The notes under the pieces were generated by a model. The model worked only from the letters and a program-made list of their open reading frames with translations, ran no database searches and was not told the origin of the DNA. Of a stretch of 64,000 nt of DNA, positions 54,509-63,715 are shown in pieces. The first letter of the stretch is position 1, and every line of letters starts with the position of its first letter. Origin of the DNA: Fuerstiella sp. (GTDB lineage Bacteria; Planctomycetota; Planctomycetia; Planctomycetales; Planctomycetaceae); NCBI GenBank assembly GCA_022843805.1, contig JALHMY010000002.1, positions 62,001 to 126,000 of the forward strand, written 5' to 3'. Made by a program: the position numbers and the translations under genes.

Positions 54509-55458
54509 GAGTGTGCTCCCACGATTTCAATGAACGCTTCTTCCAGAGTCAGCTCACGGCGATTCATCTGTGATATACTGATATTTGCAGTCCGAAGATC
54601 ATCCACGAGCTGATCCTGCATCTGCTGTGATGTGATGCGAGTTTCCACTTCAAATGTTCGGTCAGCAAGACATCGAATCACGAATCCATCGCGATGTTTC
54701 ATAATGTTAATGATGTCAGCCTGTTCGCCGGACAGCTGCAGTCTCAGCGGAGCATCGGTGATCACCTGCTTCAGTTCCTGAACGCTCCCCGTGCGTCGGA
54801 CTTCGCCATTTGTCATGATCGCCACGCTGTCGCAGATCAGCTCAATCTCCTGCAGCAAATGACTGTTCAGGAAAATCGTGGTTCCCCGAGCCGCCAGATC
54901 TCGCAATACATCACGAATCTCTTTGCGACCGACCGGGTCCACTCCATCAGTCGGTTCATCAAGTATAATGAGTTCGGGATTGTGCAGCATGGCCTGGGCC
55001 AGCCCCAGTCGCTGCAGCATTCCTTTGGAATACCCACTGACGGCTTCTCTTCCGCGACCCTGAAGCCCGACCATCTTCAGGAGGTCAGGCCGCAGACGAC
55101 GAATCTCGGATAGTGCCATATTGCTGAGGGCACCGTAGTACTCAAGTGCCGAGTTTCCTGTCAGATGCCCCGGAATTCGATGGTTTTCCGGCAGGTAGCC
55201 GATTCTTCGGCGAGCAGCCAGGGAACCGGCTGAAAATCCGAGCACCGATGCCTTGCCGGACGTTGGCCTTACAATGCCCAGCAGAATCTTAATGAGCGTC
55301 GTTTTTCCAGCACCGTTTGGCCCCAGTAATCCAAAGATCCGTCCCTTCGGTACATCCAGTGACACATTTCGCAATGCCTGAAATCGCCGGCGCCGAATCA
55401 GTCCGCTTCGGTAGATCTTGCTCATCTCGCTGACCTGAATGACCGATTCAAGCCCCAT
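54505..55458 (-). CDS. ABC transporter ATP-binding protein
   Basis: 317 residues: Walker A GPNGAGKTTLIKILLG, signature VSGYSKGMLQRLGLAQAML, Walker B LIILDEPTDGVDP and H-loop FLNSHLLQE. It is of the gliding/NosF/CcmA-like exporter type used with ABC-2 permeases, and its C-terminal extension (about 220-317) is typical. It is translated just before the permease, with stop and start codons overlapping (GTGA). Confidence 0.95.
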   Translation of the reverse strand: MGLESVIQVSEMSKIYRSGLIRRRRFQALRNVSLDVPKGRIFGLLGPNGAGKTTLIKILLGIVRPTSGKASVLGFSAGSLAARRRIGYLPENHRIPGHLTGNSALEYYGALSNMALSEIRRLRPDLLKMVGLQGRGREAVSGYSKGMLQRLGLAQAMLHNPELIILDEPTDGVDPVGRKEIRDVLRDLAARGTTIFLNSHLLQEIELICDSVAIMTNGEVRRTGSVQELKQVITDAPLRLQLSGEQADIINIMKHRDGFVIRCLADRTFEVETRITSQQMQDQLVDDLRTANISISQMNRRELTLEEAFIEIVGAHS

Positions 55459-55693
55459 TCCGTCGTCTCCCTGTTTTCATGTTCACGTGTGGTACTGAAC
55501 GAGGCTGAGTTTCAATAATGGCCGTCCGAAACCTGGCAAGTTCCCGGAAAGCTTCTAGGATTCGCTGTGCCGCAGGAAGGTGTTGTACCGCAGACTTTGC
55601 TAAAACATCTGGTTTCTGTGCAGCGGTTCCGGTGAATTTTCTGATTTGACCTGTCTGCTCAGACATTGCCCTTTTGGTTTAAAGGATTTCGTT

Positions 55694-56182
55694 GTGGATG
55701 CAGATTTATTGACGGCCATTATTTCAAGATGGATCCATGTTGGCACAGCAATTGTGCTGGTGGGAGGAACCACCTTTCTGCGATTTGTGGTCCATCCGTC
55801 ACTGCAGGAGAGCGATACCGAACTGATGGGCCGCATTCGAGCTCGCTGGAAAAAGGTCGTTCATGCAGGTATCGGTCTGTTTTTGCTGAGTGGCATCTAC
55901 AATTACTGGAAAGCCATTCCCCTGCATAAAGGTGATGGTTTGTATCACGCGATTGTCGGGACCAAAATTATTCTGGCTCTCGTCGTGTTCTTCTTTGCCT
56001 CAGCTCTCGTTGGCAGATCTGCCGGTACTCAGAAGTTTCGCGACCAGGCACCAAAATGGACGCTGATTGTTGTTGTGTTGTCGTTTGTGATCGTTGCGAT
56101 GAGCGGATTCGTTAAAGTTCGTCCCCTTCCCGCACCTCCGGCGGCGCCCGAACAGATTAGTCTCCCCTCCGGCGGGAATTGA
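55694..56182 (+). CDS. four-helix membrane protein
   Basis: 162 residues from GTG 55694, which has an AAAGGA site seven bases upstream. Four hydrophobic segments are visible: WIHVGTAIVLVGGTTFLRFV, VVHAGIGLFLLSGIYNYW, AIVGTKIILALVVFFFASAL and WTLIVVVLSFVIVAMSGFV. A histidine in the first (HVG) and one in the second (VVHAG) recall CopD/DUF2269-like heme-type membrane proteins, but that is tentative. Function unknown. Confidence 0.7.
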   Translation: MDADLLTAIISRWIHVGTAIVLVGGTTFLRFVVHPSLQESDTELMGRIRARWKKVVHAGIGLFLLSGIYNYWKAIPLHKGDGLYHAIVGTKIILALVVFFFASALVGRSAGTQKFRDQAPKWTLIVVVLSFVIVAMSGFVKVRPLPAPPAAPEQISLPSGGN

Positions 56183-56227
56183 GCGTTTATAGCAGCGGAA
56201 CAGAAACAGGCGGGAGTTTTTCAGGAA

Positions 56228-56698
56228 ATGAACTCGGGACCATCGAAGATTCCCGTTCCTGCTTCGGCTGCTGAGTCGCTGGCGGAGTATCTGACGATCA
56301 CTTCGCTTCCGATTCAATGGGGTGATCAGGATGCGTTTGGTCATGTCAACAACGTGATTTATTTTCGGTGGTTTGAGTCGGCGCGGATCGATCTGCTGGA
56401 CCGATTCTCGTCCAGTGTTCGTATGAACAATCAGGGTCTCGGGCCGATTCTGGCTTCGATGCACTGCGACTACCGCAGGCAGCTGCATTTCCCTGACGTG
56501 ATCCATGTGGGATCTCGAATCATCCGCATTGGTCGCAGCAGCGTGGACGTCGGGCACTCTGTATTCAGCGAACAGCTAAACGCTGTAGCGGCAGAAGCAC
56601 GCTCCACGCTGGTGATCTTTGATTATCAGGCCAACCGCCCTGTTCGTATCCCGGAAGATCTGCGCACTCAGTTTGAAAAAGTGTGCCATCATTTGTAG
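56228..56698 (+). CDS. acyl-CoA thioesterase, 4HBT hot-dog fold
   Basis: 156 residues with the 4HBT motif QWGDQDAFGHVNNVIYFRWF, the Asp being the usual catalytic residue, and ESARIDLLDRF. The rest follows the hot-dog strand pattern (GPILASMHCDYRRQLHFPDV, VGHSVFSEQLNAVAAEARST). Likely a YbgC-like thioesterase; substrate chain length unknown. It follows the small membrane protein by 45 bases, so possibly co-transcribed. Confidence 0.9.
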   Translation: MNSGPSKIPVPASAAESLAEYLTITSLPIQWGDQDAFGHVNNVIYFRWFESARIDLLDRFSSSVRMNNQGLGPILASMHCDYRRQLHFPDVIHVGSRIIRIGRSSVDVGHSVFSEQLNAVAAEARSTLVIFDYQANRPVRIPEDLRTQFEKVCHHL

Positions 56699-56817
56699 TT
56701 GTGAGATCCCCCGGGCACTCTGTGCAGCCGAACGATGGTGGTTACGCCACTGTCTTCAGCTTGCAAGTTATCTTTGATCCATATCGACATTGCATCAGGA
56801 TGACACCATCTGGCAGC

Positions 56818-56940
56818 CACGTAGGCGAGTCTCTCTGAGACTCGCAAATGCCGTTGGTCTCTTCGGAAACCCGATGTCGAGAGGCTGCATTGCGCGAGTC
56901 TCGAAGAGACTCGCCTACGTGGGCGCCTCGGAGAGACGCC
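56818..56940. repeat. nested palindromes in a 100-bp inverted repeat
   Basis: 56818-56850 (CCACGTAGGCGAGTCTCTCT then GAGACTCGC) matches the complement of 56888-56921, an imperfect repeat of about 33 bases. Each arm is itself a hairpin (GCGAGTCTC/GAGACTCGC). A third small stem (GGGCG-CTC / GAG-CGCCC) follows at 56920-56941. It sits between the convergent thioesterase and PQQ-propeller genes. Confidence 0.82.
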
Positions 56941-56965
56941 CACTGCGTGAAAGTCGAAAGGTCGG

Positions 56966-58252
56966 TCAGGGCTTTGCGAATTTCCAGAGATGGCCATCAC
57001 TGCGGACGTAAAGTGCTCCATCTGCGGCAGCCGGACTGCACAGGATTGTTTCACTCAGATCCAGTTCAGAGACAATGATTCCCTTATCCTGTTCGGGTTT
57101 CACAACAAATGCCTGTCCACCTTCGTTGAATACGAACAAATGTCCGGCTGAGACGACCGGCGTTCCACAGAACGGGCCCTTCAGACGCAGCTGCCATAAA
57201 CGCTCGCCCGACTGAACACTACCGGCCGTCAGTGCGCCTGCACTGTTCAGAGTAAACGTCATTCCATTGGCAACAACAGGACTGGGAGTTGACGGGCTGA
57301 GATTTCCGGAATTCCAGACTTCCTGAAACGATATTCCATCCTCGCCTGGCTTCAGTGTCGTCAGTCCGCTTGAAGGGATGATGATCTGACCATCCACAAC
57401 GGTGGAGGAAGGAATTGTCGAGGCACCCTTCTCGAAGTTCCAGACGATCGTTCCCGTATCCGGATCAACGGCCGCTAGTCCCTTTGAGGACTGAAGCAGC
57501 GCCAGTGCGGGCTTGCCATTCGCTGCCGGCAACATTCCAGGCGAGGTCCAGTTGGCTGCTCGAGGACGATCGATCTGCCATTTCGTTTCACCGGAGACCG
57601 TGTCAACACCACATGCGAATGCTTCCGCATCACTTTCTACCTGAACGACCACCGTTGTCCCAACCACGATCGGTGAGGATGACATGCCAAGACTGTTGCT
57701 GGCATTGGGAAACTCGCTCCCCAGTCCGCGGAACCACTGCAATTGTCCGTCCATGTCCAGACAAATCAGGTCATTGCTGCTGTAAAATGCGTAGACCCGT
57801 TCGCCGTCGCTGGTCATCGTGGGAGTGGCGTTACACATCTTTTCGTGGCAGTTGGTTCGACCGGTTGCATTGAACTGGCGTTCCCAAAGCTGTTTACCGC
57901 TGGCGGTGTCAAAGCACAGGACATGCAGTCGATCCTGCGTGTAACCTGAACTTGCCGTCAGAAATAATCGACTGCCGACAATGATCGGACCGGAAAGTCC
58001 GCGTCCCGGCAATTCGGTTTTCCATGCAATCGATTCGCCGCTGAGCTCGGTGGGCAGAGGTGTACCGGTCGCTATGGAATTGACATCGTTGCCACGAAAC
58101 TGACGCCAGTCGGCCGCAATGCTGTTCTGCTGTAACATTGGGGCAGCCATGCCGATTATTATGCCGGCTGTAAGCCCCAGAATTCTGATGCTGCTGTCCA
58201 GTCTGTTTCGAAGAATTCCCGCCAGTCCCGATTTCATTGAAATATTTAACAT
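56966..58252 (-). CDS. PQQ-like beta-propeller secreted protein
   Basis: 428 residues with an N-terminal signal/anchor (LGLTAGIIIGMAAPMLQQ, about 26-43). Propeller blades of the PQQ type repeat: WRQFRGNDVNSIATGTPLP, LHVLCFDTASGKQLWERQFN, GVDTVSGETKWQIDRP, LAAVDPDTGTIVWNFEKG and VQSGERLWQLRLKGPF. It is a structural/binding protein, not a complete dehydrogenase. Its start overlaps the stop of the upstream gene by one base (TGATG), so it is translationally coupled to it. Confidence 0.9.
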   Translation of the reverse strand: MLNISMKSGLAGILRNRLDSSIRILGLTAGIIIGMAAPMLQQNSIAADWRQFRGNDVNSIATGTPLPTELSGESIAWKTELPGRGLSGPIIVGSRLFLTASSGYTQDRLHVLCFDTASGKQLWERQFNATGRTNCHEKMCNATPTMTSDGERVYAFYSSNDLICLDMDGQLQWFRGLGSEFPNASNSLGMSSSPIVVGTTVVVQVESDAEAFACGVDTVSGETKWQIDRPRAANWTSPGMLPAANGKPALALLQSSKGLAAVDPDTGTIVWNFEKGASTIPSSTVVDGQIIIPSSGLTTLKPGEDGISFQEVWNSGNLSPSTPSPVVANGMTFTLNSAGALTAGSVQSGERLWQLRLKGPFCGTPVVSAGHLFVFNEGGQAFVVKPEQDKGIIVSELDLSETILCSPAAADGALYVRSDGHLWKFAKP

Positions 58253-59400
58253 CAGTTCGTTCCTTTTGCAGCGGGTTCAGTCTGAGCAGTTTTGGGTGCG
58301 TTTGAAACGGCGGCACCTGTGGCATCACATACGCGAATCTGAAAGTGGTAGGACTGTGCCCAGTCCTGAGTCTGTTCGTTCTGGCAGATTTTCAGCAGGA
58401 TCGTGTTGCTGCCCGCTTTCAGCTGTACAGGAATCTTATACTGATCCATTTCTGTACCCCGGTGATACTCTTCACGCCCAAAGACCATTTTGCCGTTGAC
58501 CCAGAGTTTCCAGGCGTTGGGCGTTCCAAGCCGAAGTTCCAGCTGGCGATCTTTATCACTGGTCCATGTGGTGGATGCATACATCACCGAACCCTTGTAG
58601 TTCTGGATCTTCTTTGCGATATCAAGAATGCCGTAATCATCTTCGGTATTGACAGGCTTCCAGCTGACTTTGCCCAGCTGGCCATCGTATTCGGCGTCTT
58701 CCCGGAGTTCAGTTTCCGGCGGGTAAGCCACATCAAAGCCCTTTTCTTCCTTATTGTCGAAAGGGCCGATGACTTTCCAGTCAGCCAGAAAGCCAAAGTG
58801 GTTCTGAATATTGATTTCACTGCCCGCCTTGCGAATGGCAGCGGCGATTGTGTCCACCTGATCCTTGTGAACCGCGCCGCTCAGTGCCTTCTGATACAAC
58901 GGCAGTGAAGTTGCTTCCGGTGCAGCTGCTGCCTGCTCAAGCAGCATCGCGACAGCATCGCGGCGGAACTCAGCACTCGGATCCAGCAGCATGCCGGGAA
59001 TCAGCTGGGTCTTCAGTTCCGGGTTTTGTTTCAGCAGCCACTCGTAAGCCAGACGCCTTGCGACCGGCGACTCCTGGGTGTCCCTGACAAAGCTGGTCAG
59101 TGGCTGTTCCGGCAGCTTTCGGCCAGCAGCGGCTTCAGCACTGGCAAGATTGTCGAAAGCATTGCGAAGCCAGTTTGCCGCCAATGGTGACGCTGAGCGG
59201 AACCCCTGCAATACGGGAATCAGATTTTTTGCCCCGCCTCTGGCCAGAGCACTGACGGCCCTGCGAGCGTCGGCAGTTCCCTTTGAAGCAGGCTGGACTG
59301 ACTGAATCGTTTTGATCGCATCGGCCACTTCGTCTGCGAAAGTGACAGTGCTCAAAAGGACGCTGGTTACCGCTGCGGCAACCACGGATTTCCACAACAT
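58252..59400 (-). CDS. secreted protein with HEAT-like repeats and a C-terminal beta-sandwich
   Basis: 382 residues from ATG 59400 (GGGAGG site). A signal peptide (LWKSVVAAAVTSVLLSTVTF) precedes helical repeats of HEAT type (about 30-190, e.g. AVSALARGGAKNLIPVLQG and PSAEFRRDAVAMLLEQAAA). The C-terminal part contains FGFLADWKVIGPFDNKEEKG and a jelly-roll-like end (RLGTPNAWKLWVNGKMVFGR, LKAGSNTILLKICQNE). The latter resembles PA14/carbohydrate-binding sandwiches. Middle gene of the secreted operon; role unknown. Confidence 0.75.
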   Translation of the reverse strand: MLWKSVVAAAVTSVLLSTVTFADEVADAIKTIQSVQPASKGTADARRAVSALARGGAKNLIPVLQGFRSASPLAANWLRNAFDNLASAEAAAGRKLPEQPLTSFVRDTQESPVARRLAYEWLLKQNPELKTQLIPGMLLDPSAEFRRDAVAMLLEQAAAAPEATSLPLYQKALSGAVHKDQVDTIAAAIRKAGSEINIQNHFGFLADWKVIGPFDNKEEKGFDVAYPPETELREDAEYDGQLGKVSWKPVNTEDDYGILDIAKKIQNYKGSVMYASTTWTSDKDRQLELRLGTPNAWKLWVNGKMVFGREEYHRGTEMDQYKIPVQLKAGSNTILLKICQNEQTQDWAQSYHFQIRVCDATGAAVSNAPKTAQTEPAAKGTN

Positions 59401-59504
59401 TCCTGATCCTCCCAATTGATGGATGGCGTTTTACGAAGCTGGTTAATAGTGACAGTAAAAGAACAGAGGTGAAGTGACTTTTCGAATGCATGGTACGAGT
59501 GATT

Positions 59505-59543
59505 GTCGGCTAAAGCCGACGCTACCTGCGGACTAAGCAGGTA
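59505..59543. repeat. paired small hairpins between the SGNH and HEAT genes
   Basis: GTCGGC/GCCGAC (59505-59520) with a TAAA loop is followed by TACCTGC/GCAGGTA (59523-59543). Both are perfect. They fall in the 176-base gap between two genes of the same operon and could tune expression or end a transcript. Confidence 0.7.
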
Positions 59544-59576
59544 TCATGTACGAATTGCAATCGGAATCGTCACTCG

Positions 59577-60959
59577 CTATGGGGCGATCCGGACGAGTCG
59601 AAACTGTCGAGTGGCTGGCTGATTAGCGGTATAGATTTCGTCTTCAATCGCTTTTGCTTCTGTTTCAGATTTTTTGATGACTTCTTCGAGCATATCGACT
59701 TTGGCTTTGCCTGCAGCCACCTGTTCGGCGAGCTGCTGATTTTCAGGCTGTTCTGCAAGTTGCCGGGACTGTCGAGCCCATCCCTGAAAGTTCAGCCATG
59801 CATCCCGCATTTGTTTGACGGGTCCCTCATTCTTCTTTTTATTCAGCAGGACGACTTTCATTGCCTGCTGATACTGGGGAGTTTTGCTGTTTTGCTGCAG
59901 TTCAATGTGGCCAGCCAGGCTGACATGGTTCCATTTTCCAACGACGACATCGTCGATGGACAGTTCGTAACTGCCGGGAGCAAGGCCTGCCACAGTGAGG
60001 CTCTCACGGCTGGCCCGATGTCCCAGCCCGATCAGGCGAGCGCCCGGCTGAGCATCTTCCGGGAAGACCCATGGAAGGCTTTCTGCAGTCCATTTGAATT
60101 CAACCCCGTTTTCTGTCTTCTGAACGTCCGTCAGTTTTCCTCCGGTTGCTGAGGATCGAAGGTTTCCCTGAGCTCCTGCAACAATTCGAATATTGCTGAG
60201 TGGTTTGCGGAGACCCAGGTCGTCGATGACGGCGCTGGCCATCAGCAGCTGTCCCGGAGCATCAGGATGAATGGCATCCTTAATCAGTGTGAAGGCCGGA
60301 TCCGTTTTTCTCTGCAAAACCGTCTGAGCATTCAGCAGGCCGAACATATCAACATACGAATATCCGCCTTCAATCGCCTGGTGCTGCAGCCATTTTCCGT
60401 AGTAAGCCAGAACACCGTTGTACTGCGACAGCATCGCTTCATCCCAGCGACCTCGTACTTTTGCAGCTCGAGCGTCAAACATGGTTGGTGACATCAGAAT
60501 GGGCTTCGCACCTCCCTCTTTAATCTTTGCAATCAGCTGAGTCATATCGCTGCTGTAGGTTTCGAAGACTCCAGCATCAAATGGACGGTAACTGCCGTCG
60601 TTCATGCCCAGCAGAATGGTCACATAGCGGGGCTTGTAAGCCAGCACATCGCGGCTGACTCGCTGAAGTGCGTCCCATGCACGGGCTCCACCGATCCCGG
60701 CGTTATGGAAGGTGATTCTGCGACTGGGAAAACGAGTGTAAAAGAAGTCTTCGACATACTGAGTATAGAGTCGCTGATGAGTGATGCTGTCGCCGAGGAA
60801 AACCAGAGTGTCACCGTCCTGCAGATCGATCGTCTCGGGGATCGAAGGAGCAGCCGCTGGGGCTTCCTGCGCCGGACTTTGCAGCGGGATCCCGCAAAAC
60901 AGCAGCAGAATCAGGCACGGAAGAACCTTTTGAAGAGTGGCGATTCGGCAGAACATCAT
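59577..60959 (-). CDS. SGNH/GDSL hydrolase, secreted
   Basis: 460 residues from ATG 60959, nine bases after AGGAG; an in-frame start 105 bases earlier is not supported. Signal peptide KVLPCLILLLFCGIPLQS. SGNH blocks are in order: TLVFLGDSITHQ (Ser), FHNAGIGGARAWD (Gly), TILLGMNDGSY (Asn) and DAIHPDAPGQ (Asp/His). A coiled-coil-like C-terminus (about 385-440) follows. Expected to deacylate carbohydrate or lipid substrates outside the cytoplasm. First gene of the three-gene secreted operon. Confidence 0.93.
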   Translation of the reverse strand: MMFCRIATLQKVLPCLILLLFCGIPLQSPAQEAPAAAPSIPETIDLQDGDTLVFLGDSITHQRLYTQYVEDFFYTRFPSRRITFHNAGIGGARAWDALQRVSRDVLAYKPRYVTILLGMNDGSYRPFDAGVFETYSSDMTQLIAKIKEGGAKPILMSPTMFDARAAKVRGRWDEAMLSQYNGVLAYYGKWLQHQAIEGGYSYVDMFGLLNAQTVLQRKTDPAFTLIKDAIHPDAPGQLLMASAVIDDLGLRKPLSNIRIVAGAQGNLRSSATGGKLTDVQKTENGVEFKWTAESLPWVFPEDAQPGARLIGLGHRASRESLTVAGLAPGSYELSIDDVVVGKWNHVSLAGHIELQQNSKTPQYQQAMKVVLLNKKKNEGPVKQMRDAWLNFQGWARQSRQLAEQPENQQLAEQVAAGKAKVDMLEEVIKKSETEAKAIEDEIYTANQPATRQFRLVRIAP

Positions 60960-61285
60960 CCAGGGGCTCCTGAAAATGGCAGGATTTGCAGAAACAAACC
61001 GCGGCCGGAAAATTGTCCGGGTTCTGATGGTTGCCTCAGGGCAAATCCCGGGTTGGGGGTTCATCGAAAACCGGGTATCTTCAGTTTTTGGCGCGCGATG
61101 AATTTCACTGGCAGGCGGAATTCCTGCTCAGCAATGGAATGAATCGTGGTGTATCGGGACGGTTTTTGCCAGTCATCCGACGGCATTTTTCGTCTCATCA
61201 TGTCAGCCAGAATAAAATCGGATTCCGTGAAGTACTGCAAATGTACTGCTGAGATGTTCATGGATGTGAAGCGGGGAGAAGTCTT
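60960..61285. other. divergent intergenic region
   Basis: About 325 bases between the SGNH operon and the mini-lipoprotein gene; divergent promoters expected. No repeat or gene recognised. Confidence 0.45.
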
Positions 61286-61477
61286 ATGGTACGATTATCA
61301 GTCGTTTTGGCTCTGATGTTGTTCAGCAGCGGCTGCAGTTCCATTATGCATGAACTGCAGCCGCATCGGCTCTGGAGATGGAATTATCAGGAACCCTCCG
61401 GGCGAACTGATGGGGTCTACTTCAGTATCGATGATCAGCTTTCGAAACCGGTGCCCACACCAAATACGGGCAGTTGA
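61286..61477 (+). CDS. 63-residue lipoprotein
   Basis: MVRLSVVLALMLFSSGCSS is a complete lipoprotein signal with the cleavage cysteine at 17. The mature 46 residues have a basic/aromatic patch (HELQPHRLWRWNY) and an acidic end (VYFSIDDQL). A ribosome site (GGGAGAAG) lies about 9 bases upstream. The family is not named; very short lipoproteins of this form recur in planctomycetes. Role unknown. Confidence 0.75.
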   Translation: MVRLSVVLALMLFSSGCSSIMHELQPHRLWRWNYQEPSGRTDGVYFSIDDQLSKPVPTPNTGS

Positions 61478-61660
61478 GCAGAATGAAGGTCATCTTAGAG
61501 CACAGAGGGAGCGACAACAGGGGTAGCCATCTGCAAAAGTCGACGAATGCTGTTCAGTTAAATTCGCCCAGAGGCATGAGACTTTTGTTGATGCCAGCGA
61601 ACAGTATCGTTAAGACTCCTGTTGTTTGTCGCTCCTGTCTGTGCTTCTGAGGACCTGAAA

Positions 61661-63193
61661 GTGTCTGCATACCGACTGATTCAGTGTTCGTTGCCTAGTG
61701 TACTCGGACTGGCCCTGATTTTCCTTTCAGTCTCGCTGCAATTTGCGCGGGCCGAGGATGGTCTGAAGACTTCTGATCAGTCGCAGCCAGTATCGGAAGC
61801 GGAGCAGCAGCTGCGCAAAGACGCAATTCATTCCATTGTCCAGCGCCGCGAACAGTCGTGGCAAATTGCGCTGAAAATCTGGAACGCGGCCGAACCTGGC
61901 TACCAGGAGTCAGTCTCGTCGCGGTTACTCATCGACGCACTGCGATCCTCCGGATTTCGCATTCAGGAAGGTGTCGCCGACATTCCCACCGCATTCGTTG
62001 CGGAAATTGGCGCGGGAAAACCTGTGCTCGGCATCCTTGGGGAATTTGATGCGCTGCCGGGGTTGAGTCAGAAAGCCAGTCCGGAACGAGACGCTCGTGA
62101 TGATCAGCAGGGATATGGTCATGGGTGCGGGCACCATTTGTTTGGTACGGCCTCGATGTCGGCCTCAATTGCTCTGGCGGAGCAAATCGTCGGGGGAAAA
62201 CTACCCGGTACACTGCGATTTTACGGCTGTCCTGCCGAAGAAGGTGGAAGCGCTAAAGTCTTTATGGTTCGTGCAGGGTTGTTTAATGACTGTGACGCGG
62301 TTCTGCACTGGCATCCGTCCAGCAGAAACTCCGCCGGAGACCGCAGCAGTCTGGCTCGAATCGCCGTCAAATTTCAGTTTATTGGAAAGGCAGCGCATTC
62401 TGCAGGATCTCCCGAACAGGGACGCTCGGCTCTGGATGCCGTTGAGCTGACAAACTTTGCCACTCAGCTGATGCGTGAACACACTCCCGATTTCACCCGA
62501 ATTCATCATGTGATCACCGCTGGCGGCGACGCGCCCAACGTTGTGCCTGCGTTTTCGGAAGTCTACTACTACATTCGCCATCCGCAGGCCAGAGTGCTGA
62601 AACCTCTTTACGAAAGGCTTGAACTGTGTGCGAAAGCGGGTGCTCTGGGGACCGAAACGAAACTGGTGATTCGCTATGAAGGTGGAATTCGTGAAATCCT
62701 TCCCAACCAGACGCTCTCTGCTGTTATGGAACGCAATCTTCGCCAGTTGAATGACCTGCAGTATTCTGAAGAGGAAGTGCGGTTTGCCGCCAGACTTAAG
62801 GAACATCTGCCAAAACCGGAACCGCTGTCTGTGATTGGCGAAGTGGAAAATGTGAGTGGCGGTTTGGGAAAAGGTTCAACGGATGTGGGAGATGTGTCCT
62901 GGGTTGTCCCAACCAGTGGTTTTACGACTTCATGTTGGGTGCCAGGCACTCCCGGTCATTCGTGGCAGGCGGTTGCCTGCGGAGGCACAACGATTGCCGA
63001 AAAGGGAATGCACCTTGCTGCGAGAACACTGGCAATGACCGGCTGTGATCTGTTGTTGTCCCCTGACCTGCTGTCTCAGGCTGCCTCGGAATTCAGGACG
63101 CGCAGGGGTGATATTCCTTACGAGCCGCTGATACCCGACGGTATGGCCCCGCCGCTTGAGTACCGTAACCGCAGTAAAGCGGTTGGGGAATAG
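61661..63193 (+). CDS. exported M20 peptidase / amidohydrolase (AbgB-like)
   Basis: 510 residues from GTG 61661 with a GAGGA site; a TTG at 61622 is longer. The signal peptide LGLALIFLSVSLQFARAEDG directs it out of the cytoplasm, unlike typical AbgB. Metal/catalytic motifs: LGILGEFDALPGLSQ, GHGCGHHLFG, YGCPAEEGGSAK, and VLHWHP, followed by the lid-domain segment FQFIGKAAHSAGSPEQGRSA. Ending GTPGHSWQAVACGGTTIAEK fits the M20D group (p-aminobenzoyl-glutamate hydrolase-like or N-acyl amino-acid amidohydrolase). Substrate open. Confidence 0.9.
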   Translation: MSAYRLIQCSLPSVLGLALIFLSVSLQFARAEDGLKTSDQSQPVSEAEQQLRKDAIHSIVQRREQSWQIALKIWNAAEPGYQESVSSRLLIDALRSSGFRIQEGVADIPTAFVAEIGAGKPVLGILGEFDALPGLSQKASPERDARDDQQGYGHGCGHHLFGTASMSASIALAEQIVGGKLPGTLRFYGCPAEEGGSAKVFMVRAGLFNDCDAVLHWHPSSRNSAGDRSSLARIAVKFQFIGKAAHSAGSPEQGRSALDAVELTNFATQLMREHTPDFTRIHHVITAGGDAPNVVPAFSEVYYYIRHPQARVLKPLYERLELCAKAGALGTETKLVIRYEGGIREILPNQTLSAVMERNLRQLNDLQYSEEEVRFAARLKEHLPKPEPLSVIGEVENVSGGLGKGSTDVGDVSWVVPTSGFTTSCWVPGTPGHSWQAVACGGTTIAEKGMHLAARTLAMTGCDLLLSPDLLSQAASEFRTRRGDIPYEPLIPDGMAPPLEYRNRSKAVGE

Positions 63194-63328
63194 CCTGCGG
63201 CAGGGTGTTGATGACTGCGGTGTTGATGACTGCGTAGATGGTCAGTTCCAGGCACCTGGAAAGTCGCTGCCGAAACCATTGGGATAAAATCACCTTTCGC
63301 CCCATCCCGACGAGCGTTCTATTCCGCG

Positions 63329-63357
63329 ATGGGAATGATGGGAATGATGGGAATTGG
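63329..63357. repeat. GGGAATGAT microsatellite
   Basis: GGGAATGAT occurs twice in a row, flanked by partial units (GATGGGAATGATGGGAATGA then TGGGAATTGGGG). It is related to the GGGAATTAT series at 41352-41381. Confidence 0.8.
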
Positions 63358-63715
63358 GGCCGATTCGACTTGAGGGTCGGGCGTCCGGGGTTTTTGCGGT
63401 CATCCCTCTCATTTTTTGCAGCGTTCGCTGGACGCATCAGCTTCGTCAGAACTGCAAAAATGCCCAAATGAAAAATTTCTGAAAGATTTCGTCTGGCAGG
63501 TGACTACCTGTAATCACCACTTTGTCTCCGGGCGGAAGTTGGTGGGCGAGGTCCACCAGCGTGGCCTGGGCTTCCTGAAATGTCACGGTTCCAAATCGAG
63601 AGCAACGTTTTGGTATCACCGCTCAGGGCTCCAGCCTTGATGAAAGAGTTCGGGAAATCTCAGCAGGGGGGATGTGTGATGTGTATGGCATGCCGTTACG
63701 AGAAAGGGCAGGCAG

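Noticed and set aside
63093-63467. 124-codon minus frame overlapping the M20 peptidase end
   Set aside because: Covers the microsatellite and the peptidase 3' end; no support.
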